A stretch of 64,000 nt of DNA. Origin: Symbiotaphrina buchneri. Its lineage: Eukaryota > Ascomycota > Symbiotaphrinales > Symbiotaphrinaceae. The notes beneath the pieces were generated by a model, which was given only the letters and a program-made list of their open reading frames with translations, had not been told where the DNA came from and did not search any database. The stretch covers positions 62,001 to 126,000 of the forward strand of contig BCIG01000011.1 in NCBI GenBank assembly GCA_001599915.1, in the 5' to 3' direction. Numbering within the stretch: the first letter of the stretch is position 1; each line of letters starts with the position of its first letter. This document shows positions 34,901 to 48,757 of the stretch, one piece after another. Made by a program: the position numbers and the translations under genes.

Positions 34901-37900
34901 AAGCGTCTTTCAGTCTTTGAACATCGATTTCGGGTCTCAGCTGAAGTATATCGTGGTTAAAATATCGTGAGTATCCTGATGTCATCATCTCCATGACCAT
35001 ACCTTCCTGCAGCGGCGTTACGGGAAGGATCTCAACCACGTCTTTCAGATTGAGGCCAGGAGCTTTCTTCGCGTCGTCCCATAACTCATCAGATACCGAT
35101 TTCACGATATCGTTGTTCTCCTCTGAAGCTATGCTGCTTGATTCCTCCGGTAGCGCCTTCAGCAGACCCAAGACCGTAGGATCCCGCATGATGGTACTCA
35201 TAGGCGCTTCGATACCTTGACGTTTTAATCTTGAAGAAAGTCTGATAGCATCGATGCTGTCTAAGCCAAGCTCAAAGAGAGAAGTCTTGTCACTGATTTC
35301 TGTGATCTCTACACCTCCCAAGAAGGCAAACTCCTTTCGGATCAAGTCGGCTCGTCGGTCCAAGCTGAAATTCTGACTATTAGGCCGCATCTGCAATTCT
35401 CTTTGTCTTAGGGTGGCAACAGACGAGTCGGCCTGTAGAGGCATTGAGTAATGCACCTCTTCCGATGCAATCGGCTTCCAAGCTTCGCGATACGGGTCCC
35501 TGAGTAGATCTTCCAAAGCTTCGTCCAAGTCCACCAGCAATCCTGTTGCGCAGGGCTCATCAAAATGCCTGCCGTCACCGACGATGGTGAACATGAGATC
35601 CCCATTTACTTGCACCTCGGCTTCAAAGGCAAGCGGATACTGTTCCCGATTAGTACAACACCAAGGATCATTAAGGAGAGACGAACGTCGACCACAGAGC
35701 TCGAGTCGCATATAGTCCACAAGTCAAGAGTTTCCCTTCTGTCCTCTTCCAGCTGCCTTTGGAAAACGAACAAGGTATCAAAAAGTGGCGCCTCAGGCCG
35801 TTTATTGCACCATTTCGCTATATCCCTTAGGGGTGTATGCTGAAAAGGGAGCACGTCGGTATTAAAAGCGTAACATTTCGCAACAATGTCTGCCCAGCTT
35901 TTTGTTTCCTTCCGATCTAATTTGAAGGGCACGGTGTTGAATAATGGTCCAATAACCGTTTCAAGGCCGTCACCACCTGATCTTCCAGATACAATCATAC
36001 CGATCGTCACTGGGCTCGTCATTCGCTTTTCTAGTGTGACTATCCAGCAGGCCTGAATAACAGCCTGCTGAGTGACGTTGAGCCGTCGGCGGACACTCTC
36101 GATGCTTGGAAGTTTTTTATTACAGGTTCGCACAGTGAAGCCGCGATTCGCCGATTCCACAGCTGGAGGTCGCGTGAGCTGGTAATGTGAGGCGTCGACA
36201 TGTTCGCGCCAGAATTCTCTCGCTCCAGAAGGCACGTTCAATGGACCTTTGGGAAGTATGTCGTAGAAACTCAGCCCATAGCTGATATCAGGGAGACACT
36301 TATACTCCATTGCCACCCTGTGGAAGAGCATGGTCAAACTGAGGCCATCATACAGACCGTGGAAAATATGCAGGTGAAGAATGGCTCTAGGGCGTCCCTG
36401 AAGGAGGACCAGCTCCCACGGTAATACGTCTAGAGAACGGCTACTTCGCCACCAGCGATGGAATTCGTGGTCCATCACTTGCCGAAGGTCTGTATCTGCG
36501 TGCGTGTCGACAACACGCCAAGGGAAGCTCTCTCCTTTCAGCGCAACCTGCGCATGGCCATCTATAGTCCCCACGAACCTTGTCCGCAGGATTTGAAGAG
36601 CTGTGAAAACTTTCACCCAAGCTTTCTTCAGCCTTTCAAGGCTCGTAGCTTCCGCAATTGCAAAAGCAAATCTCCCGAAATACAATGGCTCTTGGCTCTC
36701 GTAAGACCGAGCAATCATGCCACTCTGCAGCGGTGTACAGGGTGCGATATCATCGATCGTCTCTGGGGCGACTCCCAGGTTTTGTATGATATCAAAAGCA
36801 TGTTTCTGTTTAAAAGCAGCAATATTCTGAGCTGCTGATCTCCAAGATTGTTGAATGTCAATTTCTGGTCTTTGAACAGACAATGCTTTGGCCAATCCCG
36901 ATATTGTAGGATCTGCAACAATTACTTAGTGAGGACCGTGAAAGGGTAAGTGGATTCGTACGCTTCATAACAACAGATGTTCTCGCTGTGGGAAAGCCAC
37001 TTCTTCTCAGTATATTGGTAAATGGGATGACACTTATTGAATCGAGACCGAGTTCAAATATATTCGAGTTCCTTCCAATCGTATCCACATCCACTCCCTT
37101 TATGTGCGCTAGTGACTGAACGATATCATGTTCTATTTTATTGAGTTCCCCATCGTCTTGAAAGCCCTTGTTGGAGAGTTCATGAAGCTTGGCCGTCTCG
37201 ATGCTGTAGTAGGTATCCCTTAATTGTGCCACGTCCACCTTGTTGTTCGCTGACAGCGGTAGCATGTTGAGCGGCACGACATGAGTAGGGACCATATAGC
37301 CTGGAAGTCGCAGCTTGCACGCATCTAAAACTTCTCCAATGATATGACCAGCATTCTCATTGACGGCAACACGTTGCCTTTTGCTTGCCATCCGCGAATT
37401 CCCCAAGACAATGAAGGAGACAAGCTGGTCTTTCTGTTGGTTAGGTTGTTTGAGCACGATCGTCGCCACCTCAGTCACATCTGCCACGGAGGCCCTGATC
37501 ACCTGATTAATCTCGCCGACTTCCAGACGCTGGCCGCGCAATTTGACTTGATCGTCCGCGCGGCATAGAAAGTCAAATGAACCATCATGCATCAATCGAA
37601 CAAGATCGCCCGTGCGATATATGCGTTCTCCATACTCCTTTAGGAAAGGAAATCTCTCCGCAGTAAGCTCTGGTTGTTTTAGGTAACCCCGTCCCACAAG
37701 TTTCCCTGATACGCACAACTCTCCGACACCGCCCTTTATTACGGGCCGAGTAGTCTGCGGAGTGAACACGTAGGACCCTACGTTGTCGAATTGCGGCCCT
37801 ATGTTCGTAGGCCGGCCAGTCTGATCTACTCGAGGTAACATGGTAACGCCAATGGTCGCCTCGGTCGGACCATAACTGAGATGATCAATATAAGCAAATC

Positions 37901-40900
37901 TCCTCAACAAACGGATCACGCATAGCTCACCCGTTGTATAGTACTGCTTTTTGGCCCCAAGTGTCTAGTATTTCTTGCTTCAGCTGCTCACCACCAGTGA
38001 TGAAGACACCACGACACAAGGAAGGAACGTCTTCAGGCCGTAACAACCTTGCCAGACTTGGGGTGAGATCAATGTGTGTAATCTGCAGTTCTCTTATTAT
38101 CGCCGCAATATCTTCGAATATGAGGTCCCGAGGGGCGGAGGTTACACAAATTCCCACGCTCCAGCTCCAGTATTGTTCAAGTACGCTTACGTCGAAATGA
38201 AAAGATGCAAATTGGAGCCAACGAGAATCGTACTCCCAGTGGCCGTCAAACAGTCTCCTGAAGGCCATCATGGCTTGCACAGCATTCTCATGAGTCAACT
38301 CACATCCTTTAGGGGTTCCTGTGGTGCCTATAAATTATTAGCTTAAGTTGGACACTAACCTTCTCAGACATACCAGACGTATAGAGGCAGTAGCAAGTAT
38401 CCTGGGGGGTGATATATCTGGAAAGTACGGGTGGAGATGATGGCATCCGCCGTATCTTGGCTGCTCCTTCATCCATTGCAATCATTGGCACAGTGACCCT
38501 CCCTGTGAACGTATCGTGTAATTCCGCCATAGTCATCATTAGGCGTGATCCTGAATCTTTCACTATAAAACTTTTCCGTGCAGACGGTGCGTCAGGATCA
38601 ATGGCAACGTAGGCGCAACCGGCCTTCAAAATGCCCAGTATAGCAAAAGAAGCCTCTGGGCATTTCTGAAAGCAGATTGCGATCAAAGCCCCAGGCGGCA
38701 CACCTTGCTCTAGGATATAGTGAGCTACCCGGTTGCCTTCCGCATTGAGCTCGGCATAAGTCCAAACCTGCCGTTTGAGCCTGCCGTCATATGCTCGTGT
38801 AGCAAATTCGAAAGCCACTTTGTGCGGGGATTTGTGAGCATGTATTTCTACGAACTGATGCAGTAAATCGACCTCAGATTCTATCTCAGGCTCTTTGGCA
38901 GGGAGTAGGGATAGGAGGTTTGGTGAGAGACGGGACATATCGCTCGCATTCGCTTCTGGATATAAGAGGGTGTCCGTGAAGGCCGCGTCAACTTGCTCGA
39001 GGATGATGGAGGCTTGTCCGGCTGGGAGCAGGTCCTGCCGGTAAGTGATGCGCCAATTGAGATCACCCACACCAGCATGTTCAAGTTCGATTGAAATCGC
39101 GTACTAATGGCAATTCATTAGTTCATCTTGAACGGAGATCTAATAGTCGAGCTTACATCGGCTGTTGCTTGCTCGTCGTAGATCTCAAGAGATAGCACAT
39201 CAGTCACAGCCTCTGGGAGTTTCTGATATGCGATAATTGTATCAAACGACAGTCTCTCCCCACGGCCGACCAAGCTCCGGACTTTGTTTATTGGTGTGAA
39301 CTGGTATTTTAGTAAAAGCCGCTGAAGCTCCATAAGTCTGTGGAGAAGTTGCACATTCGTGACACGCAAATCACATCCAACCAGTACGGTATTTATGCAA
39401 GGAAAACCGACCCCATCGGTATCATCTAAGACTGTTCGGCCCGAGAGCACTGCCTAAATTTAGCATGCGACCCTATTTCTTGGATCACGATAACAGTACC
39501 TGTGCCATAAGTGACCGTGTATTCCCCTGTATATGCTGATAGAACGCGGGCCCATGCAGCCTGAGCTACCGCATGTACGGATGCCCCCCGTTCTTTGCAC
39601 AAATCTACCACATTAGTTGAACTGGTGGATGCAGGTTTAGACATGAGCGCAAAGGACTTGTCATGCACTCGATGCGGTGTCAAACATGGGAAAACACAAT
39701 TGGTGACTTCATGGGACATCGACCGCCAGAAATCATCTTCTGCAGCACTTTCTCGTCTACTCGCGGAGAGAATGTTGCTCAGCATTTTGTCTACCGGTGA
39801 TGGCACCAACAAAAGACTTTCTCCAGACACAGCTTTTGCTATGTCACCTAATATGAGTTGTAGTGTGTAACCATCGTACAGAGCATGGTGTAGAGATATC
39901 TGGAGAAAGTCAGTGTCTCCAGACCTTATCATGCAGCATCGCCAACATGGCAGATGCATTTGTTCCAATATTCGAGCAGCAGTCTTCTTCCTCTGGAAGG
40001 CTAGATTCTGTGGTAAATCCCGAACAGATCCTATATTCTCGAGCATCGTGTTGTAGACATCTGGTTTGTAGATGATCATTGCAAACGAATCACGCTCAGA
40101 ACCCCGGTCTTCAACTGCAGTGAAACCACAACGTAGGATCTGATATTTGGCACTGACTGCTTCAAAGGCTTTTCCAACTAGCATCTTCTGTACCCCATGC
40201 GGCAATTCCAAGACGATATGGTTCAGATAGGCAGAACCTTCGGAGTGTAAGAATTGAGCGAGCATTCCTGTCTGGGTACTGGTGCACGGTCGGCAAGTTT
40301 CAATAGTTGAGGACTGAAATTTGTGCTTCTTGCAGATATAAGGACGATGCTCTTGGTCAAAAGCATCCAAATCGATATTGATAGGAGAATGTTCAAACCC
40401 CTGAGCGGTTCCCCTTCCGCAACATTCGGCAAGTTGCCTTACGGACGGGTTCTATCAATCACAGAGTTAGCCACTGATATATATTCAACGCACATCATCA
40501 AAACAAAACAACAATCCGCATAGGGACTACTTACATCCAAGACATCTCCTGGCGTGATTGTTCCCACGCTTTGCTTGAGCTCCGCAGCAATCTGAACCGC
40601 ATTGATGCTGTCAAGGCCAAGGCGATATATCGTGTCGTCCATGCGAATGGACGATTTGGGAACGCCTGATAGCCTGGAAAGGATATCCGAAATCAATTGA
40701 GCGTACTTCACCTGTGTCGCCGTCTCTTCCGACCCATCGGCAGAATTTTCATCGGCCCGGCGGCCCTGAACCTCGGTACGGTATGTGGCTATGGAATTCG
40801 AGTGTTTTTCTTGGATGAAAGTCCGGACAGCTTGGCTACAAAAGCCAAAATCGAATGCTATAGAGGATGGAAACTCTATGCTTGACTTTAGCACCGAGTC

Positions 40901-43900
40901 AACAAGTTCCAACAGAAGCTGTGTTTCTCTCTGGCTGAAGATTGATCTATATATGTCAGTGAACCGCTCGATCTTTAGATTCAGGAGAATGCGTACCTGT
41001 CATAGTGTAGAACAATGTTAAGTGTGTCTGCATCATGTACAGGTACAAGCTCGCAAACCAATGCGAACTTCCCGGAGTTAGTCGAACATAATGGTGACTC
41101 GGGATTTAGGCATCCTCACGTCCATGAACCCAACATCCTCCTCCAGTGACCAGATTTGCTGATCCGTTTGCAACTCACTCTCCTGCGGCAGCAATAGTGA
41201 GTCAAACAGTTTGAGCTTTTGAAGCTCCGTCTTCCGAACTTGACCTTGAATACGGCGTAATGATGACAATTGGAACCGGTGAGAATCAGTGTTGAATCGG
41301 TGGGCTTGTTTCACAAGGTCGACGTTTCGCGCTGTTGAGGAAAACTGAAGCCTTAGAGGCAAAGTATTGAAGCATGGAGCCACTATACTCTCGACACCTT
41401 GCACAGGTACTGTCCTACCGCTGATGACATTTCCAAAACAGATGTCGGTAGTCTGTTGCAGGATGGCAAGCGTTCTCGCCCAAGTGGTTTGATACAGGGC
41501 AAGGGTAGAGAAAGCATGTTTCTTACAGCGCGTGATAATATCGGATAGAGACATTGAAGTCACCTTCCTTTCGACGCCATACTTACTTATAGCTTCCACC
41601 GGAGAATGTTGCGCCGCAAATTGTTCAGAGATCAAGACTGGGTGAAATCCATCAAACAGCCTCCTCCAGAATGCATCGGCTTGTTGTACGTCCTGTGAGA
41701 CTAAGAACTGCAAGAATGGTTCGTAGCTCTTCACCGGGGATAGGTCTTGACCGAGATACAGCGCTTCCACCTCCTTAATCAGTAATTGAATGGCTTTTCC
41801 ATCGTACAGTGCATGGTGCATAGATAGAATCATCGAAGTTTCGCTATCTCTTTCGGCTATCGTCAATTCATAAGGAGGCTCGAACAGTTTGTGCTTGGTT
41901 TGGATTCTCCGGCTTAGTGAGTCAAGAATAGTGTGATCACCAGGTGCAAGTTTTCCAACGCTATACCACGGAGGATCATGCTTTGATAACACAACTTGTG
42001 CAAATGAATAGCGAGCATTGTTGGTTGTGACGAAGCATGTTCTTAGGATATCATGTCTGGAGACAAGGAGTTCCCATGAGGCTTTGAAGCGCAGCATGTC
42101 ACCTCTCAAGCGGAATATTGTGTGATTATAATATCCGCTGTCAGCAGTGGTGTTTGTTGCCGATAGCATAGCCTCCTGTAATGGGGTACATGGTAGGACA
42201 CACTGGACTTGCACACCCCGGCTGTTGAACATATCGATTGTATCCCTCACAAAAGACATCCCGAGTACATTATTCAAGCCCGTTCCAGGCGCTGGTCGTT
42301 CTGGATGAACTACTTTCCGCTCTGATATGCTGGCACAGAGACTTGCCACGTTAGCGTAACGCAGGATGGTAGATATTTCAACCAGGCCATGCCCGGCAGC
42401 CCGGAGCTCCTTGGAAAGCGTTATAGCTGATATTGAGTCCATGCCAAGTGCAAAGAACGATGTATACCGGCCGACGTCATCAGTTTTGGCAGCGGTAACG
42501 TTGCAGACGATAGCTGCAATATCTCTCTCAAGAATAGACCAGGTATACCCATCATCTGCTGCACCGATGTGGTCTGAAAAGCAGTTTTTCAATTGGTTAC
42601 TGAGACTTCGCAAGTCCGACGAAAGTTGTCTCCTGTCAACTTTGCTCTGATGCGTCATAGGCAAAGCTGATACCGGCAAGAGGAGACTTGGCATCATATA
42701 GGGCGGCAAGGATTGTCTTAACTGGTCAAAAAGCTGCTGCACGGTGCCAATGGCTGAATCGGACTCGAGAATGGAGTACTCTTGGTTTTGCTGCTGGGCA
42801 GGAACGAAGAATGCCACCAAGTCTCCTGAGGAACCTTTCATGTCCTTGGAGAGCAACGTTATACAGTCTAACACGAGGCCAGACCGTATAATCCTGGTGT
42901 TTATCTCTCCGAGCTCGATCCTTTGGCCGCGGATCTTGACTTGTTCGTCTCGCCGCCCAACGAAGGCAAGTGAGCCGTCCCACATCAACCTACCGAAATC
43001 TCCACTGCGGTAAAGCCGGCCATACCGTGGATGAGATATGAACTTCTCCGATGTTAATTCTGGCATGTTAAGGTACCCACGGCACTAGGCAGCTTGGATT
43101 AGCATAAGGTAGAAGCAAAATGAAAGTCGCTTCACGACTCACCACTTGGTCTCCGCCAAAACAGAACTCCCCTACACCGCCACGCAGTACTAAATTGAAA
43201 TCCGGGCCATCTGACAGTATGAATACTGAAGTATTTGGTAGAGGTGGTCCGATATTATTCAATGTATCCCAAACTTGAACGTTGGGCTTTACAGTACAAA
43301 TATTGGTAGTCTCGCTAGGTCCGTATCCTTTCGCCAGTCAGTAGGACCACGAGAAGTTGTTTGGAATGAATTACCCTGGTATAAACCTTTCCCTGCCCAG
43401 GATGCGAATACCCTGTTTGCCATGGCTTCGCCGGCGGTAACTATGAACACGACAGAAGGTACGTTTTGTGGGTTAACTAACGCAGCCACTGTTGGAGTAA
43501 GACTCAAGTGAGTAATTTCCATTAAGTTTATTACTTGTTCAATGTCCTGCAAAAGAACGTCCTTGGTCGCTGAACAGAGACAAATTCCCATGTGCCAGGA
43601 GAAGAATATTTCAAAGACAGATACTGGAGACTATCAGCGAATAAGACAGGAGATATTACGCCGATGACCTACCATCAAACGCCTGGGAACAGGCTTGGAG
43701 AAGTTTTGAATCTTTTCTGGTAGGATAAAGAGCCCCGAGGGCATTCAAATTGCTGAGAAGATTTTTCTGCGTCACCAGGACCCCTTTTGGTATCCCAGTG
43801 CTTCCTGACGTGAAGACTGCGTAAGCAAGGTTTGAGGCTCGGCATTGCACTTCAAGATTTTCCGTAGGCTGTTGCCGGAATGATGGTTCTAAACTGTCTA

Positions 43901-46900
43901 TGTTGAAGACAGAGATGTGAGAAGGTAATTCGGGCAGAGGTAGATAGGACTGTGCTATCACAAAGCGCACCCTTGCTTCACCTAGGATAGCTACGAGGCG
44001 TTGTGCTGGCGTGTCAGGGGTGAGAGGCACGTAGCCAGCGCCGGCTTTCACTATGGCCAATATAGTCACGTATAAGTTGACACCTTTATCCATATATACG
44101 CACACCAAGTCGTCTGGCAACACCCCTTGCTTTATCAGGAAGTGAGCAATCTGGTTCGCTCTAATGTTGAGATCAGCATAAGTGAGGGAGCGCAGAGAGA
44201 CGTCTTCATTCTCCAATCGTTCCAAAAATTGGACGGCGACACTCTTAGGTTGAAGTCGAGCCATGTCTTCCACGCGACTAGAGAGAGAAGAGGGAAGATC
44301 GCTCGCCGGTTCAATAGAGCTTTGGAGAGACGAAGGAAGATCCTTCGGTTTTTCGTGCAGTGTCCGAACTTCCGCCGGCGCAATGCTTGCTGTCTGCCGC
44401 GTAAGATCCAGAATAGAAAGTATCCCTTCATCCTGTGTTCCTGGAAGATCCCTCAGCGGGATGCTGAGCGATGCGAGCATAGTATTCGCGAGCATATCGA
44501 CTTGCGCAAGTAGCAGGTCAACCTGTGAAGAGGGAATTACAGCCATTTGATAGTTCACCTTGAAAGTAATTCTGTCTCTGAGAGGTGTGATCTCTAAGAC
44601 TAGAGAGAATTCCAGGGAGTCCTGAGACGCTATCTCCTTAACAGGACCCTCTTGGCACTCTTTGCTCTTGAGAGTTTCTTGCCATACTATAAGGGTGTCA
44701 AAAAGCGCCCTGTCCGGCGGAGCGTCGCATATTTGCCTAATTTCCCTCAGCGACAACACTGAATGTTCAAGCGCTCCCCTGTTAAGATCATGCACAGTAC
44801 GAAGCAGATCCCCTACAGTCCTTGACTGGGTAAGATCGAGACGGATGGGCAATGTGTTGATGCAAGGCCCTATGATGTCCTCGGTCCTGTCTATGGGAAT
44901 TGTACGGCCAGAGAAGACCGTACCGAATGTGATATCGGACAACCCCAGGTACGAGGATAGTATGATGGCAAAAGCTGCTTGGATGAAGGACGCCGGGGAT
45001 ACTCCAACGTCACGGGATACCCCTCGGAGCTCATGTACGTCGATATTTGAAGGTCGTTCCACGCTTTGCAGACGTGGCGTGACATCATTCCGAGTGTTGA
45101 GGTTGGGGAATTGGTCAAAACTGGCACCTTGAAGAGTCTCCTGCCAATAGTCGCGTGCTCTGCTAAATTCGGAGGAATACCTAAGTCTTGCGTAATAATC
45201 CACTACATTCCGGTATGATGGTCGACGCTTGGCTTGCTCCCCTTGGAGAATCCGGTTCAGATCTTCCAGTATAAGATCCCATGACCAACCGTCATAGAGC
45301 GCATGATGTAATTTGACCAGGACACGGCTGGCTTCGAAGCCACCAGCAATTTGCACAGTGAAGGGGTGCAGCAGTGCTGATTGCGTATCGGGATCAAAAG
45401 CGTAGGTAAATCGATCAACCTCCTGGAATTGTTCACTATTAAGCTCATCCCATATCACGGTGACATAGCAGCCTCCAGTATTGAGGAATCCCGCTCTCAA
45501 AATCTCATTTTCCCTTGCCATGGATCTAAAAGCTTGGGCAAGATCATTCTTCCCGATAGCTGTCCCAGCGATCTCAAGTTCGATCCAATTATAGTATGCC
45601 CCACATCCTTGGGCTGTTTGTGCAAGCATTCCGGTCTGGATCGACGTGCATGGGAGAATATCACTTATTCTATCTTTCCTCTCTGTGATCTCCCGGGTGT
45701 TGAAAGCATCTTGCCTCGCTTGGGTGTATATTTCGGCAAGGTAGCGCTCCGCAGAGATGATATCTATCCGCTCATCTACTCTAGTCTTGGCCAGTCTGGC
45801 AATCTGTGCGATAGTGTCCAACTGCAGTAACTCAGCAGGTCTGAGATCTATTCCAGTTGCGCGTAACCTCGATGCAAGGGGGATTATCCTCAGAGAATCA
45901 ATGCCGTGAGCGACAAGGCTGGAAGCAGGCCCAGGGCGGACACCGACAATTTCGTGCACAGCGTTAGTGACCCGGGTTTCCGTCTCATCCATGTCGTCCT
46001 CGATCGGCTGCATCATCCTTGACGTAAATGACTCAGTATAGTTTGCCTCCAAGGTCTTCCTGTCTGTCTTGCCAGAAGGCAATCGCGGTACTTCTGACAA
46101 CATCACGATATCACCAGGGACCATGAACCTGGGGAGCCAACGACGGCAGGTCCTCAGTACATCGCGTTCTGCAACCGTGTCTGCACGTCTCACGCAGAAA
46201 ACAACCAGCACACCGTTGATCACGCTGGCCACAGCAGCCTTCACACCATGCAATTTGCTGACGACCTGTTCTATTTCGCCCAGTTCAATCCGCTGGCCCC
46301 GTAGTTTCACCTGGCCAGCGGATATCCTCCCCAGACATTCGATATTTCCATCAGGTAATAATCGCGCCTTATCGCCTGTACGGTAAATGCGGCCATATTT
46401 TCGGCTTTGTATGAAAGAAGCCGAGGTTTGATCTGGACGGTTCAGATAGCCGTCGGCGAGCTGGTAGCCGCCAACGGCAAGCTCTCCGATTTGACCAACC
46501 GGTAGAACTTGTACGTTAGTCGTGTCGTTATCTGTAGATATTATGAATATAGAGACGGTGTCTAGAGGAGTTCCGATGATTCCGACTTTTGCAAGCGAAG
46601 ACATTTTTACCGCCAGCGTACAATGTATTGCCGCCTCCGTTGGGCCATACATTCCATACAGAATACTGTCCCTATCTTGAGAGCTGCCAAACTCTTCCAC
46701 CACGGGCTGCGTGAGCATTTCCCCTATAGTTAAAACGGTACCAAGGGTGGGCACTCGTGCACGTTCCTTAAGCAGGATTCCGGCAACCGTAGGAGTTAGT
46801 TCGGTAGCATCTATCTTCATTTCTCTCATTATATCAGGAAGCTTGCTCAAAAGCATGCTTCTGCTACACCCCACAACAGTGCAGCCTCTGAAGAGAGGAA

Positions 46901-48125
46901 AGAAGACTTCGAAAACGAAGACATCAAATGTCGAAGCAGCAAACTGGAGGAAACGACCGAATTTGGGGATATACTTATCATGAGCGAGCAGAGATTGACT
47001 GGCAGCAAAGTGCGAGATTGCCACACCCTTTGGTGTCCCTGTCGATCCGGACGTATACATGATATAAGCCAAAGAATCTCTGGGATACTGCACCACTATG
47101 TCCTGGGGCCCAGCATGGAACCCAGGTGTCATGGGCTTGTCAGCAAATATGAGTTCAGGTGCACCTTTCCATGAGAATCTTTGCCTATGAGCAGTACAAG
47201 TCACAATGACACTGGCAGAAACATCTTCAGCCACGAACCGTAGTCTCTCCTCTGGTGCATCTAAATTCAGTGGACAAAATGCCGCCCCGGCCTTCAGAAT
47301 TGCAAGTAATGATATGTAGAGCTCAGGACATTGCTCGATAAATACCGGTACTACCTTGGCTGATCTCACTCCGGGAGCAGCAGCTGCAGTCTGTAGAGCA
47401 TGATAGATTAATACCGCGAGTCTTGTGGACTGCTCGTCAAGCTGCCGGTAAGTGAGCTGCCGTCTAGGGCCACTCTCTGGCTGAAAGTCAATAGCAAGCT
47501 CCGTTTTGAACTTGTGTCTATCCATTAGGCCGTGTAGCGTCGCAGAACCCACCATTTGCTTGGGGTGAGGATTCAGCACCGAAAGTATGAGCTCATCCGG
47601 CAGCGTCGGTGCTTTGGCGGTCAGTCCAGGTGGGAGGTTGCTCACGGCGCAGAAATGCTTCAGCTGGAGACCAATCTGTCGCAATTGACCCATCGGAACC
47701 TGAAGAGCACGGAGCACGGACGTTCCTGAGTAGGAACATCCTAGATCGAGTCTGAATGAGCTGCGTGGTACGTTTCCTGTCTTCACGGGAGCCGGCCTTG
47801 GCTCAAGTGCATTACTTTCCAATATATTTTGAAGGCACAAGCGGGTCGAGCCTAGTGTGTGCTCCCCAGTGTCGCTGGCAGATCCCAGTTCGACTACATG
47901 ACCGGTAGACAAATCCACTTGCACCACTGTGTCGTCTTTGTAGAAGACTGGCCGGTCATCTCCAGTGTAGGCATGCAGAAGCCTTGCCCAGGCTAGTATG
48001 ATGACCTGCGATGAGAAGGGCAGCTCCAGCGCGGTCTCCAGTACTACAGCATGCTTCACCTCGTGCTCAGCTGATACTCGAGAACTGGACAGGTCGGGAA
48101 ACCTGGTGGAGCGCAATGCGGCCAT
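31969..48125 (-). CDS. sidC: Nonribosomal peptide synthetase, ferrichrome-type siderophore (SidC/NPS2/Sib1 class)
   Basis: Fifteen exons: 48125-43673, 43623-43375, 43327-43143, 43084-41120, 41067-40997, 40931-40535, 40451-39500, 39449-39157, 39103-38374, 38327-37931, 37875-36962, 36912-35687, 35639-33966, 33913-32162, 32109-31969; all phases agree, 5132 residues. Order and carrier Ser sites: A1, T1 (HGIDSL, ~740), C1 (HHALYDG, ~943), A2 (TSGSTG, ~1440), T2 (GMDSIS), C2 (HHALYDG), T3 (GLDSIN), C3 (HHALYDG), A3 (TSGTTG, ~3098), T4 (GLDSIS), C4 (FHGLYDG), T5 (GLDSID), C5 (AHALYDG), T6 (GLDSIT), C6 (HHALYDA). A3 carries FDVSVLEQYWSWSVGI, which I associate with loading hydroxy-acyl-ornithine. Such enzymes build cyclic hexapeptides of three hydroxamate ornithines plus Gly/Ser/Ala for intracellular iron storage. 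All six carrier serines and the catalytic His of every C domain are present, so it looks functional. The intron 5 acceptor (40932) was chosen for frame. Confidence 0.92.
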
Positions 48126-48711
48126 GACGAGAAGAAAGAGATGCCATGCAGAGCAGGGAAAGGAGATGGATCCAAGAAAGGCCCTCTGCACCGGACAGAT
48201 CAAACTACGAAGCGCACTCTTCCATGGTGGACGCTAGTGGTGCTCAAGTGCCTGCGTCGCTGCTCCGATTCCGGCTGCAAGGATACGACGTAAGGTTCGT
48301 GGGTAGACGGGCCCACCGGGGGCGGCAATACGTGTGCTGGGCTTAAAATCCACCTCACACTTGGCAGACTGGCACAATTGTATCCCTGAGAGACGGTAGT
48401 GCGGGACGACTATGGCTTGTCCGAAGGATTGAAGAGATCAAACGATCGTGGTCCTACGTGCCAAGAAATCTACCTATGTCCGCGGGTTGTGTACCAGAGG
48501 GCGAGACCGAGCTTCACTTATATCGAGCTCGAAGATAGGGGTCCGAATGGAGCTGGGCAATTGTTGTCACGGATGCAAAGCGGACATGAGTAGGATCTAT
48601 CAAACAATACAGGGGACAGATGCCGCCAATTCTATATGATGACCTACATTATTGCGGACACGCAGAGCATTCTATTGTATCCTACCTCCCTCCTATGAAG
48701 CTACCATTAAC

Positions 48712-48757
48712 TTATCTTACCTAACCTCGTCTCATCTCATCTTATCTCATCTTATCT
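48712..48757 (-). promoter_or_regulatory. Cluster of three GATA-factor sites (AGATAA)
   Basis: TTATCT (AGATAA on the minus strand) occurs at 48712-48717, 48742-48747 and 48752-48757. They lie about 590-630 bp upstream of the peptide synthetase start and about 80-120 bp upstream of the DUF3605 start. Siderophore genes are repressed under iron sufficiency by GATA proteins (SreA, consensus near ATCWGATAA). The sites here read ATTAGATAA, ATGAGATAA and GTAAGATAA, one or two positions off that consensus. Confidence 0.6.

Noticed and set aside
41068-41119. Apparent frameshift at the stop in the synthetase after FMDVRMPKSRVTIMFD
   Set aside because: The stretch is an ordinary 52-nt intron with a GTGAGG donor, a CTAAC branch point and an AG acceptor. 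Removing it joins VGFMD to FALVCELVP in frame.
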